A stretch of 64,000 nucleotides of DNA from Agrypnia vestita (taxonomy: Eukaryota > Arthropoda > Insecta > Trichoptera > Phryganeidae), in NCBI GenBank assembly GCA_016648135.1, contig JADDOH010000160.1:124001-188000 (forward strand), in the 5' to 3' direction. A program made the position numbers and the translations under genes. Each line of letters begins with the position of its first letter. Position 1 is the stretch's first letter. The notes under the pieces were generated by a model that had not been told where the DNA came from, did not search any database, and was given only the letters and a program-made list of their open reading frames with translations. This document shows, one piece after another, positions 1-11,359 of the stretch.

Positions 1-797
1 TGAGGAGCTGTAATCGTTGCTTGAAGGTTTGTAATTAAATTGTATTTGTATTTGAATATAGTAGCGTAATGATCTGTAATTTCAGTGTGAATGATACCAG
101 AAACAATTTTGTTTATGTCTGGAATGTTACAATGTATATGGTCAATGCAAGATGGTCGTTGATTTTTTATTCTTGTATATCCGTTTATACATGACATGAA
201 GTTTAATTCTGCTAGCATATTTAAATAATTATCTTTATTATCACATGAGTAGTCGTCAGCTATATTTAGATTTATATCTCCTAAAATAATGGCATTTTCG
301 TGTTTTAATTTTGATAATATATTTCTTAACTTTTCTATAAAGGTAGTTATTAATGATACATGCGTTCTATATATTGCTAAGATGTTAAATAAATTACCTT
401 TGTATTTTATTTTTAAGTGAAGGATATTATCATCTTTGACTTTAATTTCTTCGAAGTTTATTACTGAGTATATATTTGAAACAAAAATCCCTATTCCACT
501 ATTTTTATTTATAAATTTATCGGTTGCATAGTATGTATATTTTGGAATGCTAAAGTTAACGTCGCGCGACGAGTGCGTTTCTGTTAACACTATAACGTCC
601 AGCCTATTTAAAGAATTAGCAACAACTGTAAGAAATTCGTCGAAGTTTTTTTGCAAACTTCTAATGTTCATTTGAATAATTACTAGGCTACTGTCGGGAT
701 TTGATTCTATTATATGATTTGTATCGGTTGTCGTCTGAAAAATTCTTTCATCTATTTTGATTTTTTTATTTATGGAATTTAAAATGAAATAATTCAT
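1..797 (-). CDS. LINE ORF2 N-terminus: apurinic-type endonuclease (partial)
   Basis: This is the start of the endonuclease/reverse-transcriptase polyprotein of a Jockey-superfamily LINE, which nicks target DNA to prime reverse transcription. The frame is open for 265 codons from an ATG at 797 to the window edge, so the RT lies off-window. The expected endonuclease-exonuclease-phosphatase motifs are in order: QMNIRSL (Asn about 44), LTETH (Glu about 73), IYR (Tyr about 143), LGDINLN (Asp about 174, Asn about 176), CIDHIH (about 219) and TDHYA (Asp-His about 242-243). All catalytic positions are present and there is no stop, so this segment looks recently active, unlike the other LINE relics here. 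An in-frame Met also occurs about 43 codons in, but the upstream ATG keeps a continuous frame. ORF1 lies upstream across a spacer of about 200 bp. Clade placement is inferred from ORF1 and endonuclease features only. Confidence 0.88.
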   Translation of the reverse strand, partial: MNYFILNSINKKIKIDERIFQTTTDTNHIIESNPDSSLVIIQMNIRSLQKNFDEFLTVVANSLNRLDVIVLTETHSSRDVNFSIPKYTYYATDKFINKNSGIGIFVSNIYSVINFEEIKVKDDNILHLKIKYKGNLFNILAIYRTHVSLITTFIEKLRNILSKLKHENAIILGDINLNIADDYSCDNKDNYLNMLAELNFMSCINGYTRIKNQRPSCIDHIHCNIPDINKIVSGIIHTEITDHYATIFKYKYNLITNLQATITAP

Positions 798-998
798 TAT
801 TGAAATTTGAAAATTAATTTAATTTAATTTATAGCTTTTTTTTTTAAATTTATAGCGAAAGATTGGTATGCATATACATGTTCTAAAGATTGGAACACCA
901 ACTCGTCGTTCCTTTCCTTTCTTAATATTGTCTTTAATAAATAATGTAAATAGTGAAGCATTAGAATTAATAACAAAAATGTTTCTAAGTTTTGTCAC

Positions 999-2058
999 TC
1001 ACTCGTATTCAATTTTGTCCTTTGCTAGTTCTAACATTTTTTTCCTGTATTCGCAATGTGGGTTGTCAGTTTTGTGGTCGGTTAAATATTTCATGTTAAA
1101 TCGTTGATTTTGTGTTTGACAGATGTTGCAGGTAGGTTTTTCCTTTGAATTTGGACGGCTTGTTTCCGTGTGGTCTCCTGCGCAATGGCGGCACGTCGGT
1201 GGTTGGGTCCTGTTTAAGCATCTTAATGCCATATGGCTTAATTTCTGGCAGTGGAAGCATTGAGTGATAGGGTTGCAGTCTTCGATGTGTACTCTTTGAA
1301 ATTTTATATTCAATTTTTCTCTTTCGAGAAGAAGTTTCCTTATTTTTCCCGTTGTTTGTATTATATAATTCATGGTGTCTCGTTTTTTACCGCTTTTATC
1401 AATATTTTTTAGTTCTTTAATTACTTTTATTTTATTTTCGTCGTCTATTTCTTTATCAAGTTCTTCGTTTTGCATTTTTATTGCATTTACAATTATTTCT
1501 TAGATCTCTTTCTAATCTCTTTATTATTAGAAGTGGTTGTTTTTTCTTAATTTCTTCGGCAATTATGTCTTTTCCGAATTTTTTATAGATTTTTTTTGTT
1601 AATTTAATTGGGTCTTCTTTTTTTTCACAATTAATTATTACTTTGTTCTCTCCGATTTTTTCAAGTCCGATGATTCCCATTTTTAATTGTGTTAAATTTA
1701 TGTTCTTACGTACTTTTTGTTTTATTTCTTCGTTTTTTAATTTATCTGCAGTTAACATAATTCCATATTTCGGTTGGGACTCAACGGGTTTAATTATGTT
1801 GGATGCAGTTATTTCGGCGAATGATTTTTTTTTGCCGGTGATAAAGTCCTCTAGTTTTTTGATGTAATTTTCATTGATTGATATAATTTTTTTTTGGAGT
1901 TCCATTATCTGTTTTTGGGATTCATTTCTTTCTAAGTTTATTTGTTCTTCTAAATTTTTTAAGTTTTGTTCATGAATTGATTTTATTTTTGAATCTTTAA
2001 CAGTAGTTATTTTGTTTATATCACTTTTTATGTTATTGATAACTATATTAACGTCCAT
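999..2058 (-). pseudogene. LINE ORF1 (gag-like, coiled coil plus zinc knuckles), one frameshift
   Basis: This is the nucleic-acid-binding ORF1 that packages LINE RNA. It starts with MDVNIVINN at 2058. The first 200 codons are Lys/Glu/Asn-rich with a long charged helix typical of a coiled coil (residues about 20-75), then an RRM-like stretch (KMGIIGLEKIGENKVIINCEKK). The frame then shifts near 1475-1505. The second frame carries the zinc knuckles: CFHCQKLSHMALRC (CX2CX4HX4C), then CRHCAGDH...C and CNIC. The +1/-1 offset lies around RLERDLRNN / EIIVNAIKMQNEELD, where a single-base indel would restore one frame of about 350 codons, the usual size for Jockey-type ORF1. A programmed shift is possible but no slippery heptamer is obvious. 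The 798-998 spacer to ORF2 is T-rich with no gene. Confidence 0.85.
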
Positions 2059-2230
2059 ATTGTTATTATTATTTGGCGTCGCCCGTCCGGGCGTACGCGC
2101 GAGTTATTGTTGTCTAAACTTGCACTTGACACTTGGCGGTATTACTTCACACTAGGCACGTCCGCACTCCTCTACTGTAGAAGTGTAATGTGTAACAGTG
2201 TGTAACAGAAGTGTAACATCTTATTTATAA
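2059..2230 (-). other. probable LINE 5' leader
   Basis: This lies immediately upstream of ORF1. It opens with a CG-rich patch (about 2077-2103) that stands out from the AT-rich surroundings, as do 5' leaders with internal promoters in Jockey-type elements. The element's 5' end and target duplication were not resolved because the 3' end is off-window. Confidence 0.35.
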
Positions 2231-2321
2231 TAAACACCTCCGGTATGGTATTGCCACGAAAAATATAAATACATAACTAAAACCACCTCGTGGACCATGT
2301 AATGGAATAAGAATGGTTGTA

Positions 2322-2361
2322 GAAACACGGCAAAATATCCCAGAAAACTCAAACCAGAAAT
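2322..2361 (+). repeat. short match to the 28.2-kb fold-back arm
   Basis: The stretch around ACACGGCAAAATATCCCAGA matches ACACGGCAGAATATCCCAGA in the right arm of the fold-back element at 28234-28454. It is probably a decayed copy; the rest is not alignable by eye. Confidence 0.45.
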
Positions 2362-3954
2362 AATTTAGTTATTCTGTTTCTTAAGACGTGTACAAATTCA
2401 ACGTATATTATTTTCTACAAACATTGGTTCATTTTTTAACGATTCCTGGCTTATTTTTGTAAATTATTCGAGTCAACAAACAAGTGTTTGACGAATCCAC
2501 AACATTGTAAAAAAAAGAAAGCGACAAAAAATGGGGAAAATTTAGATTGGAAATGACGCGTGGAAAATTCAAGCAATGAAAGGATTATCGTGAGCCATCA
2601 ATTGGAAAAACAACTATTTTAATTTTTTCATGGCCGCATTATGGTATTATTAATTACATGAACACAAAAAATTCTTAGCTAGCTTGTAAAGAACTTTTTT
2701 CAGCAGGTGTATCGCGCCCTTGGTAGGACAAAACATCAAGTATCACTTGATTTGGAAATCAAACTGCGTACAAAGATTAAATATTCAAGATATAGACGTA
2801 CCAGTATAAATTGACGTGCGAGGGTGGGCGTCCCTGTCGCGTAACAGAAGTTTCCAGGGTGTAAATTTATTACACAATACATAATGTACAGAATGTCCGG
2901 TGACCGGTGTCGTAGCCTTTAACAGAAATTTGGTCGGGCAGTACTAAAGAAACCAAGCCGTAATGGCGGCCGTTCTATCTGTCAAACTGTCAGATGGTAA
3001 TATCGATCCATTATTTGCTTTTTCAGCTTCGCAAAACTTTAATACTTCATTGGCAATTGTTCTTGCACCATCCCGAACTGTTTAGGATGTTTTGGACATA
3101 ATAATTGAGTGTATATTGGTAATCAAGATGTCACAGCTCCCGAGCAAATAAGAGAATGAACTGAATGACAGGGCGAGGCCGCCAGGTGCGGGCGGGGTGG
3201 ATTTATTCCAAAGTCGCCGCACGCCAATTTACGTTGGGCAAGCAATAATAGTATGTATATTATAGGTGTCTCATAGAGACAAAGCTATTCCTTATGTGGG
3301 AAAGTAGGTATGGAAGTATTTTTATGTGCTCATAGGGCTTACGATCTATCATATGGCTGGCGTGATCACTTTACATAATGAAATGTCCACAATTGCACCC
3401 ATGATAGACTATGATATCGCAAAACGACCTGTCACAAAAATGAAGTGGCGAAGTAAAAAAACCGGACAAATTAAAGGAGCGTCGGAATATCACCAAGAAG
3501 ATGGACTGACGACATTATATCAATTGCTGGAGTCAATACAGAATTCACTGTATCCGCAAGGGAGAAAAGAAGCCTGAAGAAGGAGAAGAAGAAGGACCCA
3601 GCTTATTTTTAAAAGTCATCAGTAGAACCTCATATCAAATTCTTTAATCGCTTAGCACTCTTTCAGTGAGATTCCATGATTCCTTTCTACATAAAAGTAC
3701 CGGGAAAATATTGCATCGGGTCATTCTCATTCGTAAATTTAAGTTAAGAACATGGCTGAGTATTAAATTTTTATCCAGAGAAATGCATCTCTAGCTTACT
3801 CTATATGACGTTTTATTTCCATAGAAGGATCCCAGTTTTTCATTTAATCTGCATCCCATAAAGAGTATTTTATCTATTCTTTCTAGACTTATTCCATTAA
3901 ATGCCATCATCTATTTCGTTTCGTTTACTGATAAAATTCGCTTTAAATTCTTCA
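2362..3954. other. no recognised gene
   Basis: This is AT-rich sequence with somewhat richer stretches around 2810-3220. An open frame at 3326-3577 (83 codons) is unrecognised and has no splice or family support. Sequence around 3350-3405 (ATGGCTGG...ACCCATGAT) loosely resembles 8583-8622, which suggests an old repeat. Confidence 0.5.
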
Positions 3955-4290
3955 AGTAGTCAGTTCCTTGTACTTTCACGCATATCTTGTTTGTACTATA
4001 GTGTTTGTACAATGTTGTACAAATTGTTCAATGAACTGCCAGCAAATGTGAGAGAAGTAAATAGTCTCACCACTTTTCGTAGGTTAAGCGCAGAACATGT
4101 GAAATGTGAGTTTAATGTACGATCATGTTATATTTTTAAAAATCTTGTTTATTTTGTACCAGATGTAAAAATGTATTTATATTTATAACTACGTATGTTA
4201 ATATTATGTTTTAAAAATCTTTATGTTTAAGTAGTATGTTAATTCATGTAAAAATATATACCTTTTAACAACTAAATAAAATATATAAAT
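3955..4290 (+). pseudogene. LINE reverse-transcriptase C-terminal relic
   Basis: The frame through 4012-4120 reads MLYKLFNELPANVREVNSLTTFRR. This fits the C-terminal signature of Jockey/CR1-type RT proteins (a YN.LP..+R....F+R pattern near the end of ORF2). It is followed by AT-rich sequence with AATAAA-like strings near 4275, consistent with a 3' UTR. No catalytic RT motif is present, so the copy is 5'-truncated or too decayed upstream. I cannot assign it to a subfamily. Confidence 0.45.
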
Positions 4291-4980
4291 ACAAATATCT
4301 GCTTACTTTGAATATCTATCATACATTCTAATGATTATGCGAAGAAAAAATACCTATTTCTATGGAAACAGTTTTCGTAACGAAACGACCTATTACCATG
4401 GCAATCAATTTCCTGTTCTATGCTTCGACCTTAAGTCGGTTAGCTTCAATATCTTAAAACATATTCAATGAAGTAACAAGACCATATATTAATATACTCT
4501 TATACAAGTACGTATAATTTATATATACTACTATTTAGAAGTCTTTCGTGCGATGAACTGTGCAGCTCAAACCATAAAGTGGAAACGGCCTAGTGAGGAA
4601 ATGTAGGTCAACGCAAAGTTGTTTTAAACGCCTTTCATTTAATTTAATAGCCACATAGCGAAGTATAGGAATTATGAAAAGAAAAACTATGAAAATTGAT
4701 CACAGTCTCGATGAAAGAGAGAGGAAATCTTACAAAAGCAACCTTTGGGATACTGAACCTGATACCGCCAAAACCTGGTAGTATCTAAAAAAGGTTTTTT
4801 ATTTCTTTTTTAATTTATTTAATACAAGGTACATATTACAATCTTGTGTGATAACTTGTTAAATTGCCTTTTTTGGTTTGCTTTGTTATTCATGTTGATC
4901 TCATCGGTAAAGAAAACACTTGTGTCTGACGAAAGAGCTTCAGTTCTTATATAAAAAATACTAGCATGTGAATTATTTAA
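4291..4980. other. no recognised feature
   Basis: AT-rich sequence with no coding signal or clear repeat that I could identify. Confidence 0.4.
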
Positions 4981-5406
4981 TATACAGAGTGTACCGTACC
5001 TCGACGTCAAGCCAAAATCGGGTGATAGGCCAAGTCATAATAGTTATCAGAAAAATATTTTAAAAATTAAAAAAAACAAAAAAAAAACAGTCAGTTAAAA
5101 CTGGGCAAAGTATTGATTTTGAATACTTGGTTTGGGCAAAAAGTGACATTTTCTTCCAAGCTGGAGCAGTTGACTTTGAATTTGGACAAAATTTTACAGA
5201 AGCATTATTCAGGGTTACATAATGATAAAAAAAAATAGATTTGTAGCAACAGGAGTGAAGAGACCGCACAGGGTGTAGATTTTTTTGAAATGCTTATAAT
5301 TTTTAAAACGATTGACTTAGATTTTTTTAAATATTTTTCTGATAACTATTATGACTTGGCCTATCACCCCTTTTCGGCTTGAGGCCCGATTGGGACACCC
5401 TGTATA
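4981..5406. repeat. inverted-repeat (MITE-like) element with CAGGGTGT-type ends
   Basis: The left arm (4981-5065) and right arm (5318-5406) are inverted copies sharing GGTGATAGGCCAAGTCATAA and the following TAGTTATCAGAAAAATATTT. The outer ends read ATACAGAGTGTACC on the left and ATACAGGGTGTCCC on the right after reverse-complementing. The centre (about 250 bp) has no domain. This kind of terminus is common in arthropod non-autonomous DNA elements; the superfamily is not determined. Confidence 0.75.
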
Positions 5407-5794
5407 TGGGTGGTCATAAAGATAGATAATATTTAATAGAATTTTTTAAATGAATTCTTTGATTTTTAAGCGGTTTATGGATTTGTGTTGGATTTTAAAA
5501 AGATTTTAATTTCTTTATTTTTTTCAGGTTTGATTATGGACTGGAATGGTTATTGATACGGCGTACCTACATTAATTACATTTTTTATTAGATATTTTTG
5601 GCCATGTATAGTGTGATATTTGAATAAGGTGAAATATATTAATAGTCGTAACAATAAATTTAACTTCCTACCACTCCAAAAAATCAGAATTATGTCTAGA
5701 GAGGGAATTCCCTTACAGGGTAATTAATACACTTAATTGGTTATTTATAGATATTATTCATGATGATCATTAAATTGGTAAAAAGATATATTAT

Positions 5795-5885
5795 CTTTAG
5801 GGAGATTAATTATAATTTTATATTTTACTACTTGAGTTTCGAGAGTATCAGAATCTCTCATTGATACGTGATGTATTAAACTGAC
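5795..5885 (+). repeat. dispersed repeat E, copy 1
   Basis: It contains TTAATTATAATTTTATATTT, a GAGTTTCGAGAGTATCAGAA block and GATGTATTAAAC. The same order of blocks occurs at 38341-38525 and, shorter, at 39690-39770. The family is unknown. Confidence 0.6.
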
Positions 5886-6601
5886 GACATACAAATACAG
5901 AAAAAAAATAGGTACTTGAATCATTGGGAATACAAAAATTAATTGATAGGTATTGACAAAATAATGGTGCATGTAAAGGTGGAGATAATGGGAATATTGA
6001 GAGAAGAGAAGATGACTGTAGTTTTCCAACGGCGTTAAAAGCTCATCACCTTATTTTATTTATTTGTCGTAATATCTATATTATTTATTTATCGTAATAT
6101 CTATGCAAAAAAAAATACAAAGTTATACGGCCATAATAAGCTATTTTTAAAACATTCCGATATTTCATAATAATAATAAAATCTAATTTTATTTTCTTCA
6201 CCTACCAGTTTCAGCTTAAGATGGGAAACGATATTATTATTGTTATTATTATTAAGATTTGATTTATATAAATATGTAAAATAATAATTATATAAATAAT
6301 TCAACATTACTGAAATCTTTGTATTACGATACGATATAAATCATTTAACCTATTGTGATAATATAAAATATTATACTTGCAATAGTTTAGTCATAACCAG
6401 CTATGTAGAGTGCCATGAGTAATAAACCGACCTGTAGTCACATTGCACTATACGCATTTGGGGCGTTTGCTATAGATTTGATGACCATTTATTATTGGAA
6501 ACTTTTTCTTTTTTTTCTGTGCTTATGCTATTCAAATTGTAAATGTACTATAAAATAAAATATAAAGTATATAAAATATAAATAAATATAAATACCCACA
6601 C

Positions 6602-8168
6602 ATTTGGAAGTCGGCTTTTACTACACCAGTCCACAAGAAAGAACCAAAAACTGATATTGCTAACTATAAGCCAATTTCCAAACTCTGCATAGTTGCTAAA
6701 GTCTTTGAAAAAATTATTTATAACCAATTTTATTCCGCCCTGAAAAATTCACTAAGTCCATCCCAGCATGATTTTTTAAAAGGAAGATCTACTGTTTCCA
6801 ATCTTGTGTTACTTCACGAATATCTGACTAAATCTATGGACAGCGGTCATCAGGTTAACGTGATTTACACCGATTACAGCAAATGCTTTGATAGAATTGA
6901 TCATACACTGTTATTAAATAAATTAATGGCAATTGGTGTTAGAGGTGACCTGCTTAGATGGTTTTTATCTTACATAGACAATAGATCACAAGCAGTAGTG
7001 GTTAATAACTATATTTCCAGTTGGGTATTGGTACCCAGCGGTGTACCTCAAGGGTCCCTTCTAGGACCTTTGCTATTCATAATTTTTGTTAATGATATAG
7101 ACTCATGCTTTTCCTCATCTCACCTTCTCTGCTTCGCTGACGACATGAAAATCATGATCAAATACAACTATTACTAAACAAGCCGATATATTTGCTCTTC
7201 AGTCAGATCTTGATCGTCTGGAGGATTACTGTACCTCTAACCACTTGGACATTAATTCTTCTAAATGTTCAGTAGTCTCATTCAGTTGCAAACGCAACAT
7301 TTTATCTACTATCTACATGATAAAGAGCCAACACCTTCAACGCATATCATGTATGCGAGATCTAGGTGTTTACCATGATATCAAACTACTCTTTGATGCC
7401 CACATCGATAACATTATAACAAAGGCTTCCCGTACGCTTGGCTTCGTAATGCGTAACACTACCTCATTTATCAAAGCCCCTCAAATTCCTGTGTTGCACA
7501 TTTGTGCATAGTAATTTAGAATACGCCTCACAAATCTGGAATCCTGCATATAATGTGCAAATATCACGAATCTAAAATATACAAAAAAAATTATCAAATA
7601 CATGTCATATCGACTGAAATTAAACTTTACACGAGAGCAATATCTTGAAATATGCAAAAAACATCACCTACTCCTCTGCAAAAACGTCGTGAAATAGCAG
7701 ACTTGACTTTCTTGCTAAAAATATCTTCAGGCTCAATAGATTGTCCCGAATCCAAGCTCTTGATCAATGCTCCTCCTAAAGTTCTAAGAACCAACCCTCT
7801 TCTTTTTACTCCCCTTGTTTCTACTAACTACAGGCAAAACTCATACTTGTGGCGAACTTGCAACAATTTTAATGCACTCGCAGAAAAGTATAATTTAGAC
7901 TTTTTCAAAATAACCCTACTCATGTGCGACGCTTGCTTTCCGATCCATTTTTTAAATAAACTATATGTTATTATTTTTAATTAACTCAATTATATATAAT
8001 TTTACCAGTATACCATAAAATATATATACACACCACACAGATGCGATATTCTGTCACTACCAGTGTAAACCTGTAATTGGCTTTCATGTTTCACATTCTT
8101 TGTATTTATTTAATTATTGTCAGCTGTTGGTCTTCTGAATAAATATAAATAAATAAATAAATAAAAAT
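6602..8168 (+). pseudogene. LINE reverse transcriptase, 5'-truncated and frameshifted
   Basis: This is the RT portion of a Jockey/CR1-like LINE ORF2. The first frame (6602-7177) runs IWKSAFTTPVHKKEP, then KPISKLCIVAKVFEKIIY and QHDFLKGRSTVSNL, then motif A YTDYSKCFDRIDH, motif B SGVPQGSLLGPLLF and motif C CFADDMKI with the Asp-Asp pair. Frame shifts near 7170 and 7505, plus several stops at 7575-7630, break the remainder. The later frames read ALQSDLDRLEDYC, LEYASQIWNP and KRREIADLTFLLK, the usual thumb and C-terminal order. The sequence then runs through a 3' UTR into a short TAAA tract (8141-8168), the expected tail. The 5' end starts abruptly inside the palm region, as in truncated insertions. 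Non-functional. Confidence 0.9.
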
Positions 8169-8689
8169 AAACTACAGTAATATTAAATGAAATATAATAA
8201 AATAAAAAGTATTTTGTATTGTCTCGATTTGATTTTTTATAAATGTTGAAAGCCGCTCCAATACCCAAGGTGATTTTTATTTGGGAGTGCACGAATCTAT
8301 TATTTTATATGATGTTACAGGTTATTACGTGTATATTTGTATACTAAGTTTATACTTTTTACCCCAATTTCTAACAAATATATTATTGAAAAAATAAAAA
8401 AATTACATAGATATATGTAAATTTATATTTAAATAAATAAGATTTTAATATACAACATATCTTTGAGAAATTTAAAAAAAAATTCAGGAACACAATTAAT
8501 GTAGTTTTATCCCCAGAAGGACCGTCATTAATCAAAAATCTTTTGGCGTTTACTTCTTACAACTTAGGACTTTCAATCTTCATATGGCTGGCACACGGTA
8601 ACGTTCACGATTCTACCCATGATTAACCACCAATCTTTTAAATTTTGAAAGTTGTATTAATGGCATATTAACAAAATCTAATGAAAAGC

Positions 8690-8835
8690 AGCTTGCAATG
8701 GGCGATAGTGGTTGATCGTCAATACTGTTAGCCGCACAGCGGACACTAATGGCCGAGCAGCGACCTCTTACGGCCGCGCAGCGACCCTTACGGCCGCGCG
8801 GAGGCCAATATAGCCGCCCGCAAGAAATAGTCGAC
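8690..8835 (+). repeat. CG-rich dispersed repeat G, copy 1
   Basis: A CG-rich island in AT-rich DNA with short near-tandem units of the type ACGGCCGCGCAGCGACCCTT (about 8748-8810), preceded by AATGAAAAGCAGC and GGGCGATAGT. The same order is seen at 47095-47290. It has no coding frame and is probably part of a transposable element. Confidence 0.65.
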
Positions 8836-9240
8836 AGTCTATTGCTCAGCTGCTAGTTTGAATTTAATATTGTTTTCCTCAATATTACATCAGGAGATTA
8901 CGCTCATTTTCCGGACTTAATACGCAATGGGAAATGGCAGATTAAAAGAAATGGCACAAGAAAATATATATCGATGCATATGTGTAACTAACGATGCGTA
9001 GTAAATTGTTAATATATTAAATTTCCAGACAATATTCCGTTTCCTGAGACCTGTAATTATTTACTTTGAGTTACGATAATCTGTTGCAATTTTTCTTAAA
9101 TCCTGTATCATTAACTCGACCAATGGCTATGAATTATAACCAATCATGCCATAGTACATCGCAAAAAGTACATCGCTAATGTAAATATAAAGGTATTGAT
9201 TAATGAAACTATTTTTACACAACACTATTCGTAAAAACAT

Positions 9241-9965
9241 TTTTTTTATATTGAAATTTCTTTATTGATAATAAAAATATTACATACATTTTACATTGAA
9301 TATTACATTTTTTTATACATGTTTAACTGTCCCCAATAAAGTAATACTTTTGTTTAGGGAACATGAATGGATAAGTATGTATGTGTTATTAATGGAACAG
9401 TGTAGAGAAATACAAACATCATAAGATAAATATTAGTGACTCAAGTATATTAATTATTTCAGAGTATCGTTATTTTTTATAATTCTAACTATTTTTTGTT
9501 TTAATTATGTATATTCTATTTGTTTTATGTGTTTCTTGAATTTTGTATAGTATTCTTCAGTTCTAATATTCATTGGTAAGTTATTGAAATATTTGGCACC
9601 TAGATAAGCGTAATGGTGTTGTGTGGCTGTTTTGTTATATTTAGGAATGTTTAAAGTATCCTATTATTTGCGCTCTTCGGCTTTGACTATGAGTATTATG
9701 AGTTTGTGGTGTATTTATATTTTGTTGAGTTTGTTTAATTTTGTATTTGTAAAATTGTGTTTGTGGTGTATTTATATTTTGTTGAGTTTATTTCTTTATG
9801 TATTTGTAAAATTGAGGTGTTTTTGTATAATCTGTCTAATGTTGTGACATTATTGTGACTTGCATTTGTACAAATACCCAACTGCCGAAAATAGGTCATA
9901 ATTGATTTGTTGCTCATTAAACTGTATTTTTTATCATTATTGAATATAATCGTATACTTATACAA
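9241..9965 (-). pseudogene. LINE C-terminus with 3' UTR (minus strand)
   Basis: On the minus strand the frame near 9650-9500 reads TLNIPKYNKTATQHHYAYLG, then AKYFNNLPMNIR and FKKHIKQIEYT-stop. This matches the RT C-terminal pattern of LINE ORF2. An upstream frame (9965-9735) includes YSLMSNKSIMTYFRQLGI and LDRLYKN, separated by frameshifts. After the stop there is a UTR of about 240 bp containing AATAAAG and a short A run at 9248-9241, which I take as the 3' end. It is related to the fragment at 11131-11349 (shared TAQHHYTYLG / ATQHHYAYLG). No catalytic RT motifs are seen. Confidence 0.7.
9703..9826 (+). repeat. tandem duplication of about 65 bp
   Basis: GTTTGTGGTGTATTTATATT and the downstream TATTTGTAAAATTG occur twice in a row, at about 9701 and 9766. 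This is a local duplication inside the LINE relic that breaks its frame. Confidence 0.75.
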
Positions 9966-10194
9966 TTTATATGTATATATATTCTATTTCATTTTGCTAT
10001 TTTTTTGAAATTCAATAATATTGTTATTATCCATATATACGATTATTTACGTATATTCTTTTTACTTTCTCTGACGCTTTTGTATTATATAATATCTACT
10101 GTTTTTACTATCCACATTTTATATTTATATCCTCAATTAATTTATTTATATTATAGTTATGTAGTGTTTTGTTTTATATTTATATTATTTTGTT

Positions 10195-10245
10195 CTCACT
10201 ATATTGTCAGCTTCTCATCTCGGCACAGATTCTTCCTAGTAAGAT
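10195..10245 (+). repeat. LINE 3'-UTR hairpin motif, diverged copy
   Basis: CTTCTCATCTCGGCACAGAT followed by TCCTAGTAAGATGA resembles the stem-loop at 28733-28780 (CTGTCTCAGCACAGAT...CTAGTGAGACAG) and the minus-strand copy near 61550. It is probably an old 3' end of the same LINE family. Confidence 0.4.
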
Positions 10246-10313
10246 GAACGGCTTCTGTTTCATGAAAGGTAAAAAAAGTGTTTAGATAGAACTGATCACA
10301 AAACACATATTTG

Positions 10314-10540
10314 TGTAGTTTGTTGTAGCGTGTAGTGGTCATGACGCACGCAGTGATCCGTTGGTTGGAGGTTCGACCCCGTTCCAGAACACCAGCGAAT
10401 TAGTCCTTTTTCATAGCACAATCTTTTAGCATAGTTTGAAAATAGTAATAATATTGATGAGACACGCGTACGCATCTCATTCAACGAATAGGTGTACGCA
10501 TCTCTATTTTTCTTAAAAATAAAAAATAAATAAATAAAAA
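10314..10540 (+). mobile_element. tRNA-derived SINE, copy 1
   Basis: The head has RNA polymerase III promoter boxes: a TAGCGTGTAGTGG A-box-like block near 10326 and GGTTCGACCCC (B box) at about 10371. The body contains TTTAGCATAGTTTGAAAATA and AGTAATAATATTGATGAGAC, shared with copies at 42075-42270 and 60501-60668. An A/T-rich AAATAAATAAATAAA tail follows. This copy has an extra internal duplication of the GTACGCATCTC segment. The parental tRNA is not assigned. Confidence 0.8.
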
Positions 10541-10788
10541 CACACATTTCTAAAAAGTGATTCAAAAGGAGAAAATATTTTTTAACAAAATAACATCCAC
10601 AGAGAAGAGCAATCAATTTTACAAGTAAAAAAATCGTTACGTGTAAAATTGTTTACTTAAATGAATAATAAACAATGATTCATCTGCAATGAAATGAAAT
10701 GAACATATATAAAATAAGTCATTTTGTTATTGTCATAGAATTTTGGTCATGTTATTTTCTCGTATATCGCGGTGATTCAGAGATCAAA

Positions 10789-10904
10789 ATATATATATAT
10801 AATTTATATATATATATATGTTAAATCTAAGGCTTTCACGGGAGAATATAGTTTTGTTCTAAACTACTTTGGGGGTAACCATATTATATATATATATATA
10901 TTTT
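10789..10904. repeat. AT dinucleotide runs
   Basis: Short (AT)n tracts near 10789-10819 and 10885-10902, separated by unique sequence. Confidence 0.7.
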
Positions 10905-11130
10905 TTTATTTTTTTTTATTTTATTTATGCAGTAGATACATGTGTTTTTTATAATGAATTGATTTAATATTATAACTTTTTTACATACACTATACTCCCC
11001 ATAATATGAGCCTAAGCTCGAGCTTATGGGAGGAGTATTTACAAGCTAAATTAAAGTACAAAAGAAGAACTAAAGAATTAAAGTATAAAAGAGACATATG
11101 GACAATGTTACAATTCATCGTTGTCGAAAA

Positions 11131-11349
11131 TCAAGGTTTGACTTCTTTCTTAAACCGTTCGTATTTTGGAATGTTCCTTTCTTGAAATTTGTTTTGCGAC
11201 AACAATGTATTGTACCATTTAACTCCCAAGTATGTATAATGATGTTGTGCCGTGGTGGTTCTTAAAGATGGTATATTTATTTGTCCCTTTGTTCTATGTC
11301 TACTACTTATACATGGTCTATATGGTTTATAACAATAATACGTCACCAT
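11131..11349 (-). pseudogene. LINE reverse-transcriptase C-terminal relic
   Basis: The minus-strand frame contains NIPSLRTTTAQHHYTYLG, VKWYNTLLSQNKFQE and RFKKEVKP. It aligns in order with the C-terminus at 9500-9660 and with the generic LINE pattern (R..T..H...Y.G...+N.L......F+K). It is 72 codons, with no catalytic motif. A small inverted sequence (ACTCCCCATAA...TTATGGGAGGAGT, 10995-11038) lies just downstream on the element strand. The coding relic is clear; the subfamily is unknown. Confidence 0.6.
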
Positions 11350-11359
11350 TTTTTACGCG

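Noticed and set aside
3326..3577. 83-codon frame as a gene or exon
   Set aside because: No domain, no splice or codon-use support, and sequence near its start recurs loosely at 8583-8622, suggesting repeat DNA.
10314..10400. Functional tRNA gene
   Set aside because: Promoter boxes are present but the clover-leaf is incomplete, and the downstream body is shared with two other SINE copies.
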